Assembly: GCA_002437305.1 (NCBI GenBank)
Contig: DJOW01000017.1
Coordinates: forward strand, 100,348 to 164,347
DNA: 64,000 bases
Direction: 5' to 3'
From: Bacteroidales bacterium UBA6428
GTDB lineage: Bacteria > Bacteroidota > Bacteroidia > Bacteroidales > UBA932
Part shown: in pieces, positions 26,501 to 34,257 of the stretch
How positions within the stretch are numbered: position 1 is the stretch's first letter
Layout: each line of letters opens with the position of its first letter
Notes under the pieces: model-generated
Told to the model about the DNA's origin: nothing
Seen by the model: the letters and a program-made list of their open reading frames with translations, nothing else
Database searches by the model: none
Program-made: the position numbers and the translations under genes

Positions 26501-27700
26501 CTATTTCTTCTTGAACAGTGACTTCAGATCCATTACGAAAAAATCCTCAAGAGGCAGAGCCTGAGGGCCAACGATGAATGCTGCGGTGATCTTGTCTGCG
26601 AAGTGCTCTTTGAATTTTTCAAAGCCCACGGTCTTGTCAACGCTGCCACTTTTAACTTCTATTGCGACAAGCGACTGACCTTTTCTCAGAACATAATCAC
26701 ACTCCTGCCGTCTTTCATTTCTCCAATAAAACAACTCATAGTCATCGGTCATCGCCCTGTTGGCCAGATGCGCCCCGACGGCAGACTCAACCTGACGTCC
26801 CCATTCTGACGGGTCCACAAGAGCATAGTCAAAAGAGAATGTTCCGAACCTATTACGGAACGCATTGTTGAACACCTGCATTTTAGGGACAGACTGTTTC
26901 TCCTTTACCCTTGATGGGGAATAGTTCTGAAGGGGTTGTACTGTCATTGATTTGCTGAGTATGTCAAGATAGTTTTTGATTGTCGGAACGGTACCGCTGT
27001 TCATCGTTCCTTGCATCTTAGTAAGAGACAATTCCTTGGCAGATTCAGTGCAGGCGAGTTCAAACACCTGCCTCAGAAGAGCCGGGTTGCGGATCTCCTC
27101 GATCTCAAGAATATCCCGTGTCAGAATCGGAGATATTATCGAATCTTCCATAAGGTTACGCCATCTATCCTCATCTTGAATATCCGGTGCAAGTCCTGGG
27201 AATCCTCCAAAGTAAACATATTCATCCGTCGAAAAACCAAAGGCATCATGCATTTCCTGCCAATCCCAATAGCCCATTTTTATGGTTTCAAAGCGTCCCG
27301 CAAGGGATTCCGCAAGTCCTTTCTGCAACAGAAGGCGGGAAGAACCGAGCAAAATCACCTTCAGATTACGATGGTTTCTGGAATCCTCGTCCCATTCCTT
27401 CTTCACCTGCTCGCTCCAACCTTTGATTTTCTGGACTTCATCAATGATAAGGATATGTTCTTGCTCCGAATGAATATCCATCCGCATGCGCGCCTGCTGC
27501 CATTTGTCCGGAATCCACGAAGTGTCAAAACGACTGACATTATCCGCAGCGAAAAAATCAAACGGAACCGAAGTTCCTTCCGTAAACTGTCCTACCAATG
27601 TGGATTTGCCGACCTGACGCGGTCCCATTACAATCTGCATCCGACACCGTGGCTCAGCCATTCGTGATTTAAGAATATTCAAATGCCGCCTTTGGTACAT
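26501..27700 (-). CDS. AAA ATPase with DUF4143-type C-terminus
   Basis: 399 residues, full length. Walker A MGPRQVGKST near residue 26 and Walker B EHILIIDEVQKIKGW near 83; a sensor-like LKVILLGSSRLLLQKG follows. The C-terminus has a PD-(D/E)xK-like motif (ECDYVLRKGQSLVAIEVKSG). Such ATPases are common in accessory DNA and scatter in paralogues; their function is not established. It is intact, in contrast to the fragment at 25.6 kb. A TAAATTTG box (27732-27725) could drive it. Confidence 0.8.
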   Translation of the reverse strand: MYQRRHLNILKSRMAEPRCRMQIVMGPRQVGKSTLVGQFTEGTSVPFDFFAADNVSRFDTSWIPDKWQQARMRMDIHSEQEHILIIDEVQKIKGWSEQVKKEWDEDSRNHRNLKVILLGSSRLLLQKGLAESLAGRFETIKMGYWDWQEMHDAFGFSTDEYVYFGGFPGLAPDIQDEDRWRNLMEDSIISPILTRDILEIEEIRNPALLRQVFELACTESAKELSLTKMQGTMNSGTVPTIKNYLDILSKSMTVQPLQNYSPSRVKEKQSVPKMQVFNNAFRNRFGTFSFDYALVDPSEWGRQVESAVGAHLANRAMTDDYELFYWRNERRQECDYVLRKGQSLVAIEVKSGSVDKTVGFEKFKEHFADKITAAFIVGPQALPLEDFFVMDLKSLFKKK

Positions 27701-27796
27701 AGTGATTTTGTATATTGTGTTTTACAAATTTATAAAATATATTTTACAAAACCGCAGAGTTAACGATAATTCATTGACCGCTACTCATTTCCACGC

Positions 27797-27825
27797 AGCA
27801 ATAACGACATAAAACATCCCGGACA
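27797..27825. repeat. Short dispersed repeat, copy 1
   Basis: AATAACGACATAAAACA followed by CCCGGACA. The same order recurs at 30286-30319 (AATAACGACATAAGACA, then CCCGGACA), where it leads into palindrome family A. Confidence 0.5.
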
Positions 27826-27852
27826 GTTTTATTAATTTCTTGATTAAAGCCT

Positions 27853-27882
27853 TTGAACGACTACCAATATTTGGTAACTTTG
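27853..27882 (+). promoter_or_regulatory. Promoter and probable autoregulatory operator of the TA pair
   Basis: TTG (27853-27855), 19-nt spacer, TAACTTTG (27875-27882). Inside it is a perfect inverted repeat TACCAA-TAT-TTGGTA (27862-27876) overlapping the -7 box, a likely site for the ribbon-helix-helix antitoxin. The antitoxin ATG is 16 nt further. Confidence 0.6.
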
Positions 27883-27898
27883 CAAAAAAACAACGAAT

Positions 27899-28144
27899 AT
27901 GAAAACTACATCCATCGCTCTCGGAAACTATTTCGAAGACTTTATCAAGGCACAGATCGCCCAAGGACGGTACAACAACGCCAGTGAGGTCATTCGGGCA
28001 GGCCTTCGCTTGCTGGAAGAGGACGAGAGCCAACTCAGGGCACTGAAGTCAGCGATCAGTGAAGGACTTGACAGTGGCGTGGCCGAAGAATTTGCCCCTA
28101 AGGCACATCTGAAATCCCTAAAAGCAGAGCGATCAAATGGCTAA
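27899..28144 (+). CDS. ParD-type ribbon-helix-helix antitoxin
   Basis: 81 residues. Begins MKTTSIALGNYFEDFIKAQI and has GRYNNASEVIRAGLRLLEED, the CopG/ParD RHH signature. The C-terminal 30 residues are flexible and would bind the toxin. It overlaps the toxin gene by 8 nt and is probably autorepressing through the operator at 27862. Confidence 0.88.
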   Translation: MKTTSIALGNYFEDFIKAQIAQGRYNNASEVIRAGLRLLEEDESQLRALKSAISEGLDSGVAEEFAPKAHLKSLKAERSNG

Positions 28145-28451
28145 GAGGCAGGAATATTCCCGAAAAGCCGTAGAGGACTTGACCTCGATATGGCGATACA
28201 CGGTAATGACATGGTCGGAAAAGCAGGCTGATAACTATTACAACAAGTTAATCACAGCCTGCAACCTTCTGCTATCCAAGTCCACCGTAATGTCAAAAAA
28301 GTATGATGAAATCATACCAGACCTGTATGGCCTCCATTGTGGGCATCACATAATCTTTTATGTGTTCAGACCGCAAGGCGACATCCTGATTGTCCGCATC
28401 CTGCACGAGAGGCTGGACTTCAAAATGCATTTTTCACAAACAATGAAATAG
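28137..28451 (+). CDS. RelE/ParE-family toxin
   Basis: 104 residues. Has EYSRKAVEDLTSIWRYT, the typical ParE start, and ends with IFYVFRPQGDILIVRILHER. ParE relatives poison gyrase, RelE relatives cut mRNA; pairing with a ParD-like antitoxin favours ParE (inference). It overlaps the antitoxin by 8 nt. Confidence 0.87.
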   Translation: MAKRQEYSRKAVEDLTSIWRYTVMTWSEKQADNYYNKLITACNLLLSKSTVMSKKYDEIIPDLYGLHCGHHIIFYVFRPQGDILIVRILHERLDFKMHFSQTMK

Positions 28452-28485
28452 TTCCACAAAATATCCAGAAATTTATTTTTTTCAT

Positions 28486-28566
28486 TATCTTTGCAAAGTC
28501 ATTAAGTATGACGACAATGTGGGTAATGAGCAGGCGTCCGGTCCTAAAGGGATGCCTGCTTTTTTT
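28486..28566 (+). ncRNA. Candidate short RNA or attenuator leader
   Basis: TATCTTTG (28486-28493) is followed 36 nt later by an 11-bp hairpin, AGCAGGCGTCC (28529-28539) with GGATGCCTGCT (28550-28560), then TTTTTT. A transcript of about 65-70 nt is predicted. A 28-codon ORF from 28508 (starting MTTMWVMSRRP) runs through the hairpin, so it could also be a leader-peptide attenuator. It might simply terminate the toxin operon, but the promoter in between argues for its own unit. Confidence 0.45.
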
Positions 28567-28642
28567 GAAAACTACCGAGGGGGCGGTAATGTAAAGAGGG
28601 GACGAATGTTCTTTTCACCCACATTTATAAATCATGCTTATT

Positions 28643-28795
28643 ATGAGAACAGGTCTAATTCTCTTGCTGACCACCATTAGGGTGGAAGTAATCAGGCTTG
28701 CCAGAGTGAGGGCGTACAATCGCTTCCGCTTCGGCAAGATCAGAGGGTCAGAAGTCATTACCGGAGGTATTAGGACACTGAAGGTATCCCTCTGA
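28643..28795 (+). CDS. Small basic ORF, 50 residues
   Basis: ATG at 28643; protein starts MRTGLILLLTTIRVEVIRLA and continues with RAYNRFRFGKIRGSEV. Hydrophobic start then Arg-rich. It lies 77 nt after the U-tract at 28561-28566, where an attenuated downstream gene would be. No family recognised. Confidence 0.25.
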   Translation: MRTGLILLLTTIRVEVIRLARVRAYNRFRFGKIRGSEVITGGIRTLKVSL

Positions 28796-29063
28796 ACCCT
28801 ACCTTGCGATGATTTTCTACTCTTCTCCCCCTCGGTTTTTAATAATATAGAATAACCTTTTGACAAGAGTCGTCAAACCGGCCTCATGCGCTTATTAGCC
28901 ACGCCACCCCATCTGCAAAGGCCTGTGTCTGCTCCTATACGGCTGGCCTCGACTAAAAACCGAAGTCAGCCCGGTGATGCTATCTCACAGTGCTATATGG
29001 CACATTATCGGGCCGTGGATTTATGGCAAGTTGCTCCCATGCGAACAAAGATCGCCTAAATAG

Positions 29064-29240
29064 TCTAGCGACACTAAAGGAAGTCGCGCATATCGCACTC
29101 TATGAATAACTTATCCGCCACTCGCTCATACAGAGCCAGTGGCAGGTAAAATCCTATCTATTAGCAGCTTAACGCCTTTCCTTTAGCGTAAACCAACCAA
29201 AGAAAAGACGTTAAGACATTCATTGACAGCTAATTAGATA
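29064..29240 (-). repeat. Three-hairpin structured element, copy 2
   Basis: Aligns with 26107-26283. Stem A is GCGAC/GTCGC around CTAAAGG, a completely different sequence at the same place. Stem B (CCACT-GCTC/GAGC-AGTGG) has its centre inverted relative to copy 1. Stem C is AACG-CTTT-CTTT/AAAG-AAAG-CGTT with the same AAACCAACC loop. The conserved end is ATTCATTGACAGCTAATTAG. Confidence 0.65.
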
Positions 29241-29593
29241 ACACGATGGTCGAGGCTTTGCGGACGAAGGAGTTTAGACAAAAGAACAGAAATGATGTGA
29301 CCAATCTCGTGGAATATGCAAGCGCATTGTTCTTCGGTTGTCAAATGGTATTCCGCAATCAACCTGTCGCAATAACCGATGAACTTTGTAGAATAGTTAA
29401 CGGAGAACGGAGACTCCTTGAAAGCTTCGGAGAACATCTTATGATTGTCATCCGATTCAGATACAAACTTTATTTCCAAGGCATCATCGCCAGCATATTC
29501 ATTAATAATGGAATTCACTTTCTCTCCAAATTTGGAGGGAAAGTTAAGATAGGCATTTTGAAATAGAATTTTCATTCTTTCGTCCACTCGCAC
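29234..29593 (-). CDS. Short HExxH-containing protein, probably truncated
   Basis: 119 residues, or 113 from the second Met (MKILFQNAYLNF), which has a purine-rich GACGAAAGA upstream. The C-terminal third holds ACIFHEIGHIISVLL, a zinc-metallopeptidase HExxH as in ImmA/IrrE-like proteins. The downstream Glu-rich helix that normally supplies the third ligand is missing: the ORF ends within 30 residues, at the edge of structured element copy 2. So it is either truncated or a very small relative. Confidence 0.45.
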   Translation of the reverse strand: MRVDERMKILFQNAYLNFPSKFGEKVNSIINEYAGDDALEIKFVSESDDNHKMFSEAFKESPFSVNYSTKFIGYCDRLIAEYHLTTEEQCACIFHEIGHIISVLLSKLLRPQSLDHRVI

Positions 29594-29613
29594 CCCACGG
29601 CTTCAACTGGGGA

Positions 29614-29847
29614 TTATACCAATACAAAAAGTGTGGAGCCGATTTCGTCTATCTCAAAGAAGGTTCTGGCAAAACCTGACAGAAAATAGACTGAAACAAT
29701 CCCCACACCTGTATCGTTGGGTGTAGAGTACACGCAAGCGGATACAGATGACGGTGCTGTCGTCTTCCCTTCTGTCTTTGAAAACTGCCAGATTTTCTTT
29801 GAAGGATAGTGCGAAAACACTTTCATCAATATGTATGTTTTGGGCAT
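29614..29847 (-). CDS. Hypothetical small protein
   Basis: 77 residues from MPKTYILMKVFSHYPSKKIW. No family recognised. A TACCTTTG box (minus strand, 29871-29864) lies 16 nt upstream and the HExxH ORF starts 20 nt downstream, so the two could form an operon. That placement is the main support. Confidence 0.35.
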   Translation of the reverse strand: MPKTYILMKVFSHYPSKKIWQFSKTEGKTTAPSSVSACVYSTPNDTGVGIVSVYFLSGFARTFFEIDEIGSTLFVLV

Positions 29848-30014
29848 TCGCGCCAAAACGTTACAAAGGTAAGAAGATTTTCGGATTTGACAGCACCTTT
29901 TGTGGAGATTGTCTCGGCAAAGGTCAGATGAATATCATAGTGCAAGTTTTACCAGATATTTTTGAGTTTGGGGAATTTGTCAGAGCCTCTTTCATTGACT
30001 TTGAGGCTCTCTTG

Positions 30015-30095
30015 GGCGACAAAAAGGGCCTGAAACGTTGCCTGACGACTCCATTTAACTCTCTCCGGCAACGAAATAGGCCTAAAGTGTCGCCG
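30015..30095. repeat. REP-like palindromes, family B, copies 4 and 5
   Basis: 30015-30042 has GGCGAC/GTTGCC around AAAAAGGGCCTGAAAC. 30066-30095 has CGGC-AC/GT-GCCG around GAAATAGGCCTAAA. Both match the cluster at 20850-20986. Confidence 0.6.
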
Positions 30096-30183
30096 AACAG
30101 CGCAATTGAGAGCAAGTAGTGAAGCAAAGGTATTGCTTTTTGTGTGGAGCGATGTTCTGAGACGAACCAATAAAAGGCCGATT

Positions 30184-30252
30184 GACAGCGGAAAATCAAA
30201 TGGCAGATTTTGGTAACGTGCAAAATCCGTCATTTGCCTTTTTTCCGCTGTC
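30184..30252. repeat. 69-bp near-perfect stem-loop
   Basis: Three stacked stems: GACAGCGGAAAA/TTTTCCGCTGTC, AAATG/CATTT and GATTTTG/CAAAATC, separated by small internal loops, with terminal loop GTAACGTG. It could be a miniature mobile element or a structured RNA. Confidence 0.6.
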
Positions 30253-30308
30253 ATCAGACACGTTAGTCCGCTTAACCACCACACAATAATAACGACATAA
30301 GACAAATA

Positions 30309-30377
30309 GTCCCGGACACTTCGATGGTTCGTGCGCTTCGACAAGCTCAGCGACCGAAGACCGAAAGTGTCCGGGAC
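30309..30377. repeat. Palindromic repeat, family A, copy 3
   Basis: Perfect 13-bp arms GTCCCGGACACTT/AAGTGTCCGGGAC enclose TTCGACAAGCTCAGCGACCGA. It sits 22 nt past the alcohol dehydrogenase stop and could also act as its transcript end. Confidence 0.65.
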
Positions 30378-30398
30378 GATATTATATTCAATTAAAGA

Positions 30399-31679
30399 CT
30401 ACTTGCCCAGCTCGGCGGCGTGGGAGAGGAGATATTCCTCAGCCTCAACGTTCCACAAACCGTTATGGGCTTTGCAGAGGCGGTCGAGTTCGGCATAGAC
30501 CGGGTTGGTCCGACCTTTTTCCTCGAACTCTGTGATGGCGGTCAGCGGCATCTCCACGTGGGTGTAGATCAGCTTCTTGCCGCCTTTGATCGACGGGAGG
30601 TTCAGCGTGATCTCAGGGACAACATTCAAGCCGCCGATGTGGGTCACCAGACCGGCCGGGTCAAGACCCTCGCCCATCATCTTTAGGGCCTCCTTCATGT
30701 CCTCGGTGTTGCCGCCGCTGGTGCCTACCACGTGGGTTGACGCATAGTGGACATTGTAGAAGTTGAAAGGAGCCTTGAAATCGGAACGGCCAGGGCCTGA
30801 GAAGAAATTCAGGCAGCCATCGTAGCCGAGGATGTCGTCACCCTGCTCAACGACTGCGGGAACAGGAGCCATCACGATGACCTCATCGTAGCCTGTTCCA
30901 CCGGAGATCTCACGCAGAGTCTCGACCGGGTTCTCAACAGCTCCAGTGTTAACATAACGCAGGTCAATCCCACGGGAAGCCGCGAATTCCTTTGTGTAGA
31001 GCATCGCCGCACGGTCAAGACGCGCCTGGTCAATGTCTGTAACGACAAACAAAGACGGCTTTCTATCCTCACGGCGGAGCACATAGTTGATCATAGCCAA
31101 TCCCATCGGACCGACACCGGCCAGAAGGGCCATCTTGCCACCGTCCTTGATCTCCATCTGATGAACGTACGATCCTGCATGGGTGTGATAGCAGGCGTGC
31201 ATGGCACCGATAACACAAGACAGAGGCTCACTCAACGATGCAGGATAAAAACCAGGACCCTTGTAAGGCAGGAGGCAACCCATCTCCATCACCTCGGAAG
31301 GAATGATGATGTAAGTCGCGTCGCCGCCGATGAATCTATAGGAATATCCCGGAGCGGACAGCAGTCCTACAGGACCTCCGGCGTAGTTGAGGGCCGGCTG
31401 GATGGAGAACTTGTCTCCCGGCTTGAACTGATCCCTCCACTTGGAGCCGACCTCAACAATCTCTCCGGCGAACTCGTGACCGATGATCGTTGGATTCTCG
31501 GCGATGTCGTCCGGAACCCTCTTGTGATCGGATCCTTGATGGGAAGACTTGTAGGAAGACATGCAAAGGCTGTCGCTGACAACCTTGGCGAGGATCTCGT
31601 CATCCTTCATCCCGGGGAGCTCAAACTCCTCGAGACGAAGGTCTTTTTTTCCATATAATCTAACAGCTTTTGTAAGCAT
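30399..31679 (-). CDS. Zinc-dependent alcohol dehydrogenase, MDR family
   Basis: 426 residues. Catalytic zinc ligands appear in DSLCMSSYKSSHQG (Cys) and PTIIGHEFAGEIVEVG (His-Glu). The four-Cys structural zinc lobe is missing. The Rossmann motif is LAGVGPMGLAMINYV. It resembles sorbitol/threonine/sorbose-phosphate dehydrogenase-like MDR proteins; substrate unknown. Last gene of the 2-oxoacid dehydrogenase operon (12 nt after E1), so it may supply or use the same 2-oxoacid or aldehyde (inference). Confidence 0.8.
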   Translation of the reverse strand: MLTKAVRLYGKKDLRLEEFELPGMKDDEILAKVVSDSLCMSSYKSSHQGSDHKRVPDDIAENPTIIGHEFAGEIVEVGSKWRDQFKPGDKFSIQPALNYAGGPVGLLSAPGYSYRFIGGDATYIIIPSEVMEMGCLLPYKGPGFYPASLSEPLSCVIGAMHACYHTHAGSYVHQMEIKDGGKMALLAGVGPMGLAMINYVLRREDRKPSLFVVTDIDQARLDRAAMLYTKEFAASRGIDLRYVNTGAVENPVETLREISGGTGYDEVIVMAPVPAVVEQGDDILGYDGCLNFFSGPGRSDFKAPFNFYNVHYASTHVVGTSGGNTEDMKEALKMMGEGLDPAGLVTHIGGLNVVPEITLNLPSIKGGKKLIYTHVEMPLTAITEFEEKGRTNPVYAELDRLCKAHNGLWNVEAEEYLLSHAAELGK

Positions 31680-31691
31680 GGCCGTTACTTT

Positions 31692-34175
31692 TTAAACTCC
31701 TTTCTTAGCGCGGATGATCTGCTCTGCCGTGGTCTGGTTGCTGACCGGAACATAGTCCTTCAAAGGGACGATCTTCTCGTTGATGGCATCCAGGAACCAA
31801 GACGGCTGAGGGAAGAAGGCCTCCTCCAGCTCGTGGCAAGGGGTGATCCAGTTGCGGGAACCGAGCACCACAGGAGCGGCGTCGAGGTCATCGAAAGCCA
31901 TCTCGGTGATGTTGGCGGCGATGTCATTGAGGTAGGAGCCACGGGCGCAGCCGTCGCCCGCGATGACGATGCGGCCGGTCTTCTTGACGGACTCAAGCAC
32001 CTTGTCGTAGTTGAACGGAACGAGGGAACGCGCGTCGATGACCTCGGCCTCCATTCCATACTTCTCCTTAAGGATGTCAGCGGCCTCAAGCGCGCGGTAC
32101 AAAGTGGCGCCGATGGTCAGGAAAGTGATGTCCTTTCCGGCCCTCTTGACATCCGGCTCACCGATCGGAATCTCATAATACTCCTCAGGCACACCGCCTT
32201 CGTGGAACATCTCTCCCTTGTCGTAAATCCTCTGACTTTCAAAGAATATGACAGGGTCGGTCCCCTGAAGCGCGGCGTTCATCAAACCCTTCGCGTCATA
32301 CGGAGTGACAGGGAAGCATACCTTGAGTCCAGGAATATGGCAGCACAGCGAAGTCCAGTCCTGCGAGTGCTGGGCACCGTACTTAGAGCCAACGGACACA
32401 CGAACCACAACCGGCATCTTCAGGATGTTGCCGGACATGGCCTGCCACTTAGGAAGCTGATTGAATATCTCGTCTCCGCAGCAGCCGAGGAAGTCGCAGT
32501 ACATGATCTCAGGAATCACGCGGCCACCGCACATGGCATAGCCGATGGCGGTTCCGATGATGGCGGCCTCAGCGATCGGAGAGTTGAACAGACGATGGTA
32601 AGGCAGTGCCTCGGTCAGTCCTCTGTAGACAGCGAAAGCGCCGCCCCACTCACGGTTCTCCTCACCATAAGCCACCAGGGAGGCATCCTTATAGAAACGG
32701 TCGGCGACAGCCTCGAAGATTCCGTCCCTGATGTTGTAGGTCTTCATCTTGCTGGCAGGCTTTCCGTCCTTGTCAAGATAGAACCTGGACTTGCCGGCGA
32801 TCTGCTTCACGCGCGGATTCTCCTCCAGAGGCATATTCACATCCGGTTTCGCGTCGCTCAGGGAGTCGACGCTCTGGTTGGAGAACATCATGTCGCCCAG
32901 AAGCTCGCTCTCCTTCACGAGATCCATTCTCGGAGAAAGATCGGTGTCAATCGCAAGCTTGTAGCAATCGAATATGTTGGCGTCCACCTCCTTGCGGATC
33001 ATGTCAAGGGTGGCTTGATCCGCGACTCCGGCCTCCTTGAGCCTTTCTCCGAAGGTGAAGATGCAATCTTCCTTCTCCCAGGCCTCGATCTCCTCCTTTG
33101 TACGGTAAGACGACTGGTCGCTCGGAGAGTGCCCGCTGTAGCGGTAGGTGACAACATCCAGAAGGGCAGGGCCTTTCTTCTCAAGCAGGTAGGCCTTCTT
33201 GCGGTTGAAAGCGTCGATGACAGCGAGCGGATTGTAACCGTCCACCCTCTCGGCGGCCATGGCGTCAGCCTTGAATCCGGCACCCAGACGCGCAGGGAAA
33301 ACATATCCCATGGTTTCACCCTTGGTCTGGCCACCCATCGCGTACTGGTTGTCCATCACGTTGAACAGAACCGGAAGTCCACCCTTCATGTCCCCTTCCC
33401 AAAGAGTGTTGAACTGATCCATCGAGGCGAACGTCATGCCCTCAAGGACAGGTCCACGGGCCATCGCTCCGTCTCCGAGGTTGGCGACAACTATGCCTTT
33501 CTTGCGGTTTACCTTCTTATAGAGAGCGGCGCCCACGGCGATCGAACCGGAACCACCCACAATTGCGTTGTTCGGGTAGATTCCAAAAGGCGTGAAGAAC
33601 GTGTGCATGGATCCGCCAAGACCCTTGTTGAAACCGGTCGTACGGGCGAAGATCTCGGCCATCGCTCCGTAGAGCAGGAAACGGATCCCCAGCTCCTTGA
33701 CGTCAGAGCCCTCATAAGCTTTCCTGGCGACATCAAGGGTGGCGCCGCCCCAGAACTCCTCCATCACCTTCTTCAGTTCCTCGTCAGAAAGGATCTGGAT
33801 GGAACGCAGACCCTTGGCGAGAATCTCTCCGTGAGAGCGGTGGGAGCCAAAGATAAAGTCATCGGTGTCAAGGCAGTAGGCCATTCCGACAGCCGCCGCT
33901 TCCTGACCTGCTGAAAGATGGGCCGGTCCAGGGTTATTGTAAGAGACCCCGTTGTAGCCACCCGTTGTCTTGACCAGATTCAGCATGGTCTCGAACTCAC
34001 GGATGTAGGACATGTCGCGGTAGATGCGGAGAAGATCCTCCTTTGTAAAATTGCCTTCCTTGAGTTCATCCTTGATGGACTTGCTGTACGTCATCACTGG
34101 AATCTTAGGAAGTTCAAGCTCGTGATCCTTCGGACGCAGAGTCTCGTTAGGATCGATGTAAAGCGCTTTTGGCAT
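31692..34175 (-). CDS. 2-oxoacid dehydrogenase E1, fused alpha and beta subunits
   Basis: 827 residues. The alpha part (~45-430) has GPAHLSAGQEAAAVGMAY, FGSHRSHGEILAKG, and the thiamine-PP motif VVANLGDGAMARG ... NVMDNQYAMGG. The beta part (~490-827) has YGEENREWGGAF, FNSPIAEAAIIGTAIGYAM and EIMYCDFLGCCGDEIFNQ. An extra ~45 residues (124-168) sit between AKG and AMAEIFARTTGFNKG, where usual E1 alpha proteins run straight on. It decarboxylates a 2-oxoacid onto lipoyl-E2. Pyruvate, branched-chain oxoacid or acetoin are all possible. Confidence 0.85.
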   Translation of the reverse strand: MPKALYIDPNETLRPKDHELELPKIPVMTYSKSIKDELKEGNFTKEDLLRIYRDMSYIREFETMLNLVKTTGGYNGVSYNNPGPAHLSAGQEAAAVGMAYCLDTDDFIFGSHRSHGEILAKGLRSIQILSDEELKKVMEEFWGGATLDVARKAYEGSDVKELGIRFLLYGAMAEIFARTTGFNKGLGGSMHTFFTPFGIYPNNAIVGGSGSIAVGAALYKKVNRKKGIVVANLGDGAMARGPVLEGMTFASMDQFNTLWEGDMKGGLPVLFNVMDNQYAMGGQTKGETMGYVFPARLGAGFKADAMAAERVDGYNPLAVIDAFNRKKAYLLEKKGPALLDVVTYRYSGHSPSDQSSYRTKEEIEAWEKEDCIFTFGERLKEAGVADQATLDMIRKEVDANIFDCYKLAIDTDLSPRMDLVKESELLGDMMFSNQSVDSLSDAKPDVNMPLEENPRVKQIAGKSRFYLDKDGKPASKMKTYNIRDGIFEAVADRFYKDASLVAYGEENREWGGAFAVYRGLTEALPYHRLFNSPIAEAAIIGTAIGYAMCGGRVIPEIMYCDFLGCCGDEIFNQLPKWQAMSGNILKMPVVVRVSVGSKYGAQHSQDWTSLCCHIPGLKVCFPVTPYDAKGLMNAALQGTDPVIFFESQRIYDKGEMFHEGGVPEEYYEIPIGEPDVKRAGKDITFLTIGATLYRALEAADILKEKYGMEAEVIDARSLVPFNYDKVLESVKKTGRIVIAGDGCARGSYLNDIAANITEMAFDDLDAAPVVLGSRNWITPCHELEEAFFPQPSWFLDAINEKIVPLKDYVPVSNQTTAEQIIRAKKGV

Positions 34176-34257
34176 ATTGGTATATTATTAATTGTTTTCG
34201 TAACGCTGGCGGCAATCAGGTGGTAAAAACTTTCACCGGCATCGCCGATCCTTATTT

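Larger units (their letters stand above)
28452..29063. other. Largely non-coding stretch of the accessory region
   Basis: Contains a promoter plus terminator unit (28486-28566) and one small ORF (28643-28795). From 28796 to 29063 I see no gene and no RNA family. Confidence 0.5.
29872..30398. other. Repeat-rich intergenic region
   Basis: No gene I can support. Holds two family B palindromes (30015-30042, 30066-30095), a 69-bp hairpin (30184-30252), the AATAACGACATAA repeat and family A copy 3. Confidence 0.6.

Noticed and set aside
28796..29063. Possible structured RNA or transfer origin
   Set aside because: I looked for known RNA cores, tRNA-like arms and nick-site hairpins and found none I can defend.
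29748..30119. Plus-strand ORF of 123 codons
   Set aside because: It reads through two REP-like palindromes and has no recognisable domain.
29949..30344. Minus-strand ORF of 131 codons
   Set aside because: It covers the 69-bp hairpin and the repeats; coding is unlikely.
31833..33914. 693-codon plus-strand ORF opposite E1
   Set aside because: Shadow frame of a clearly coding GC-rich gene; no domain seen.
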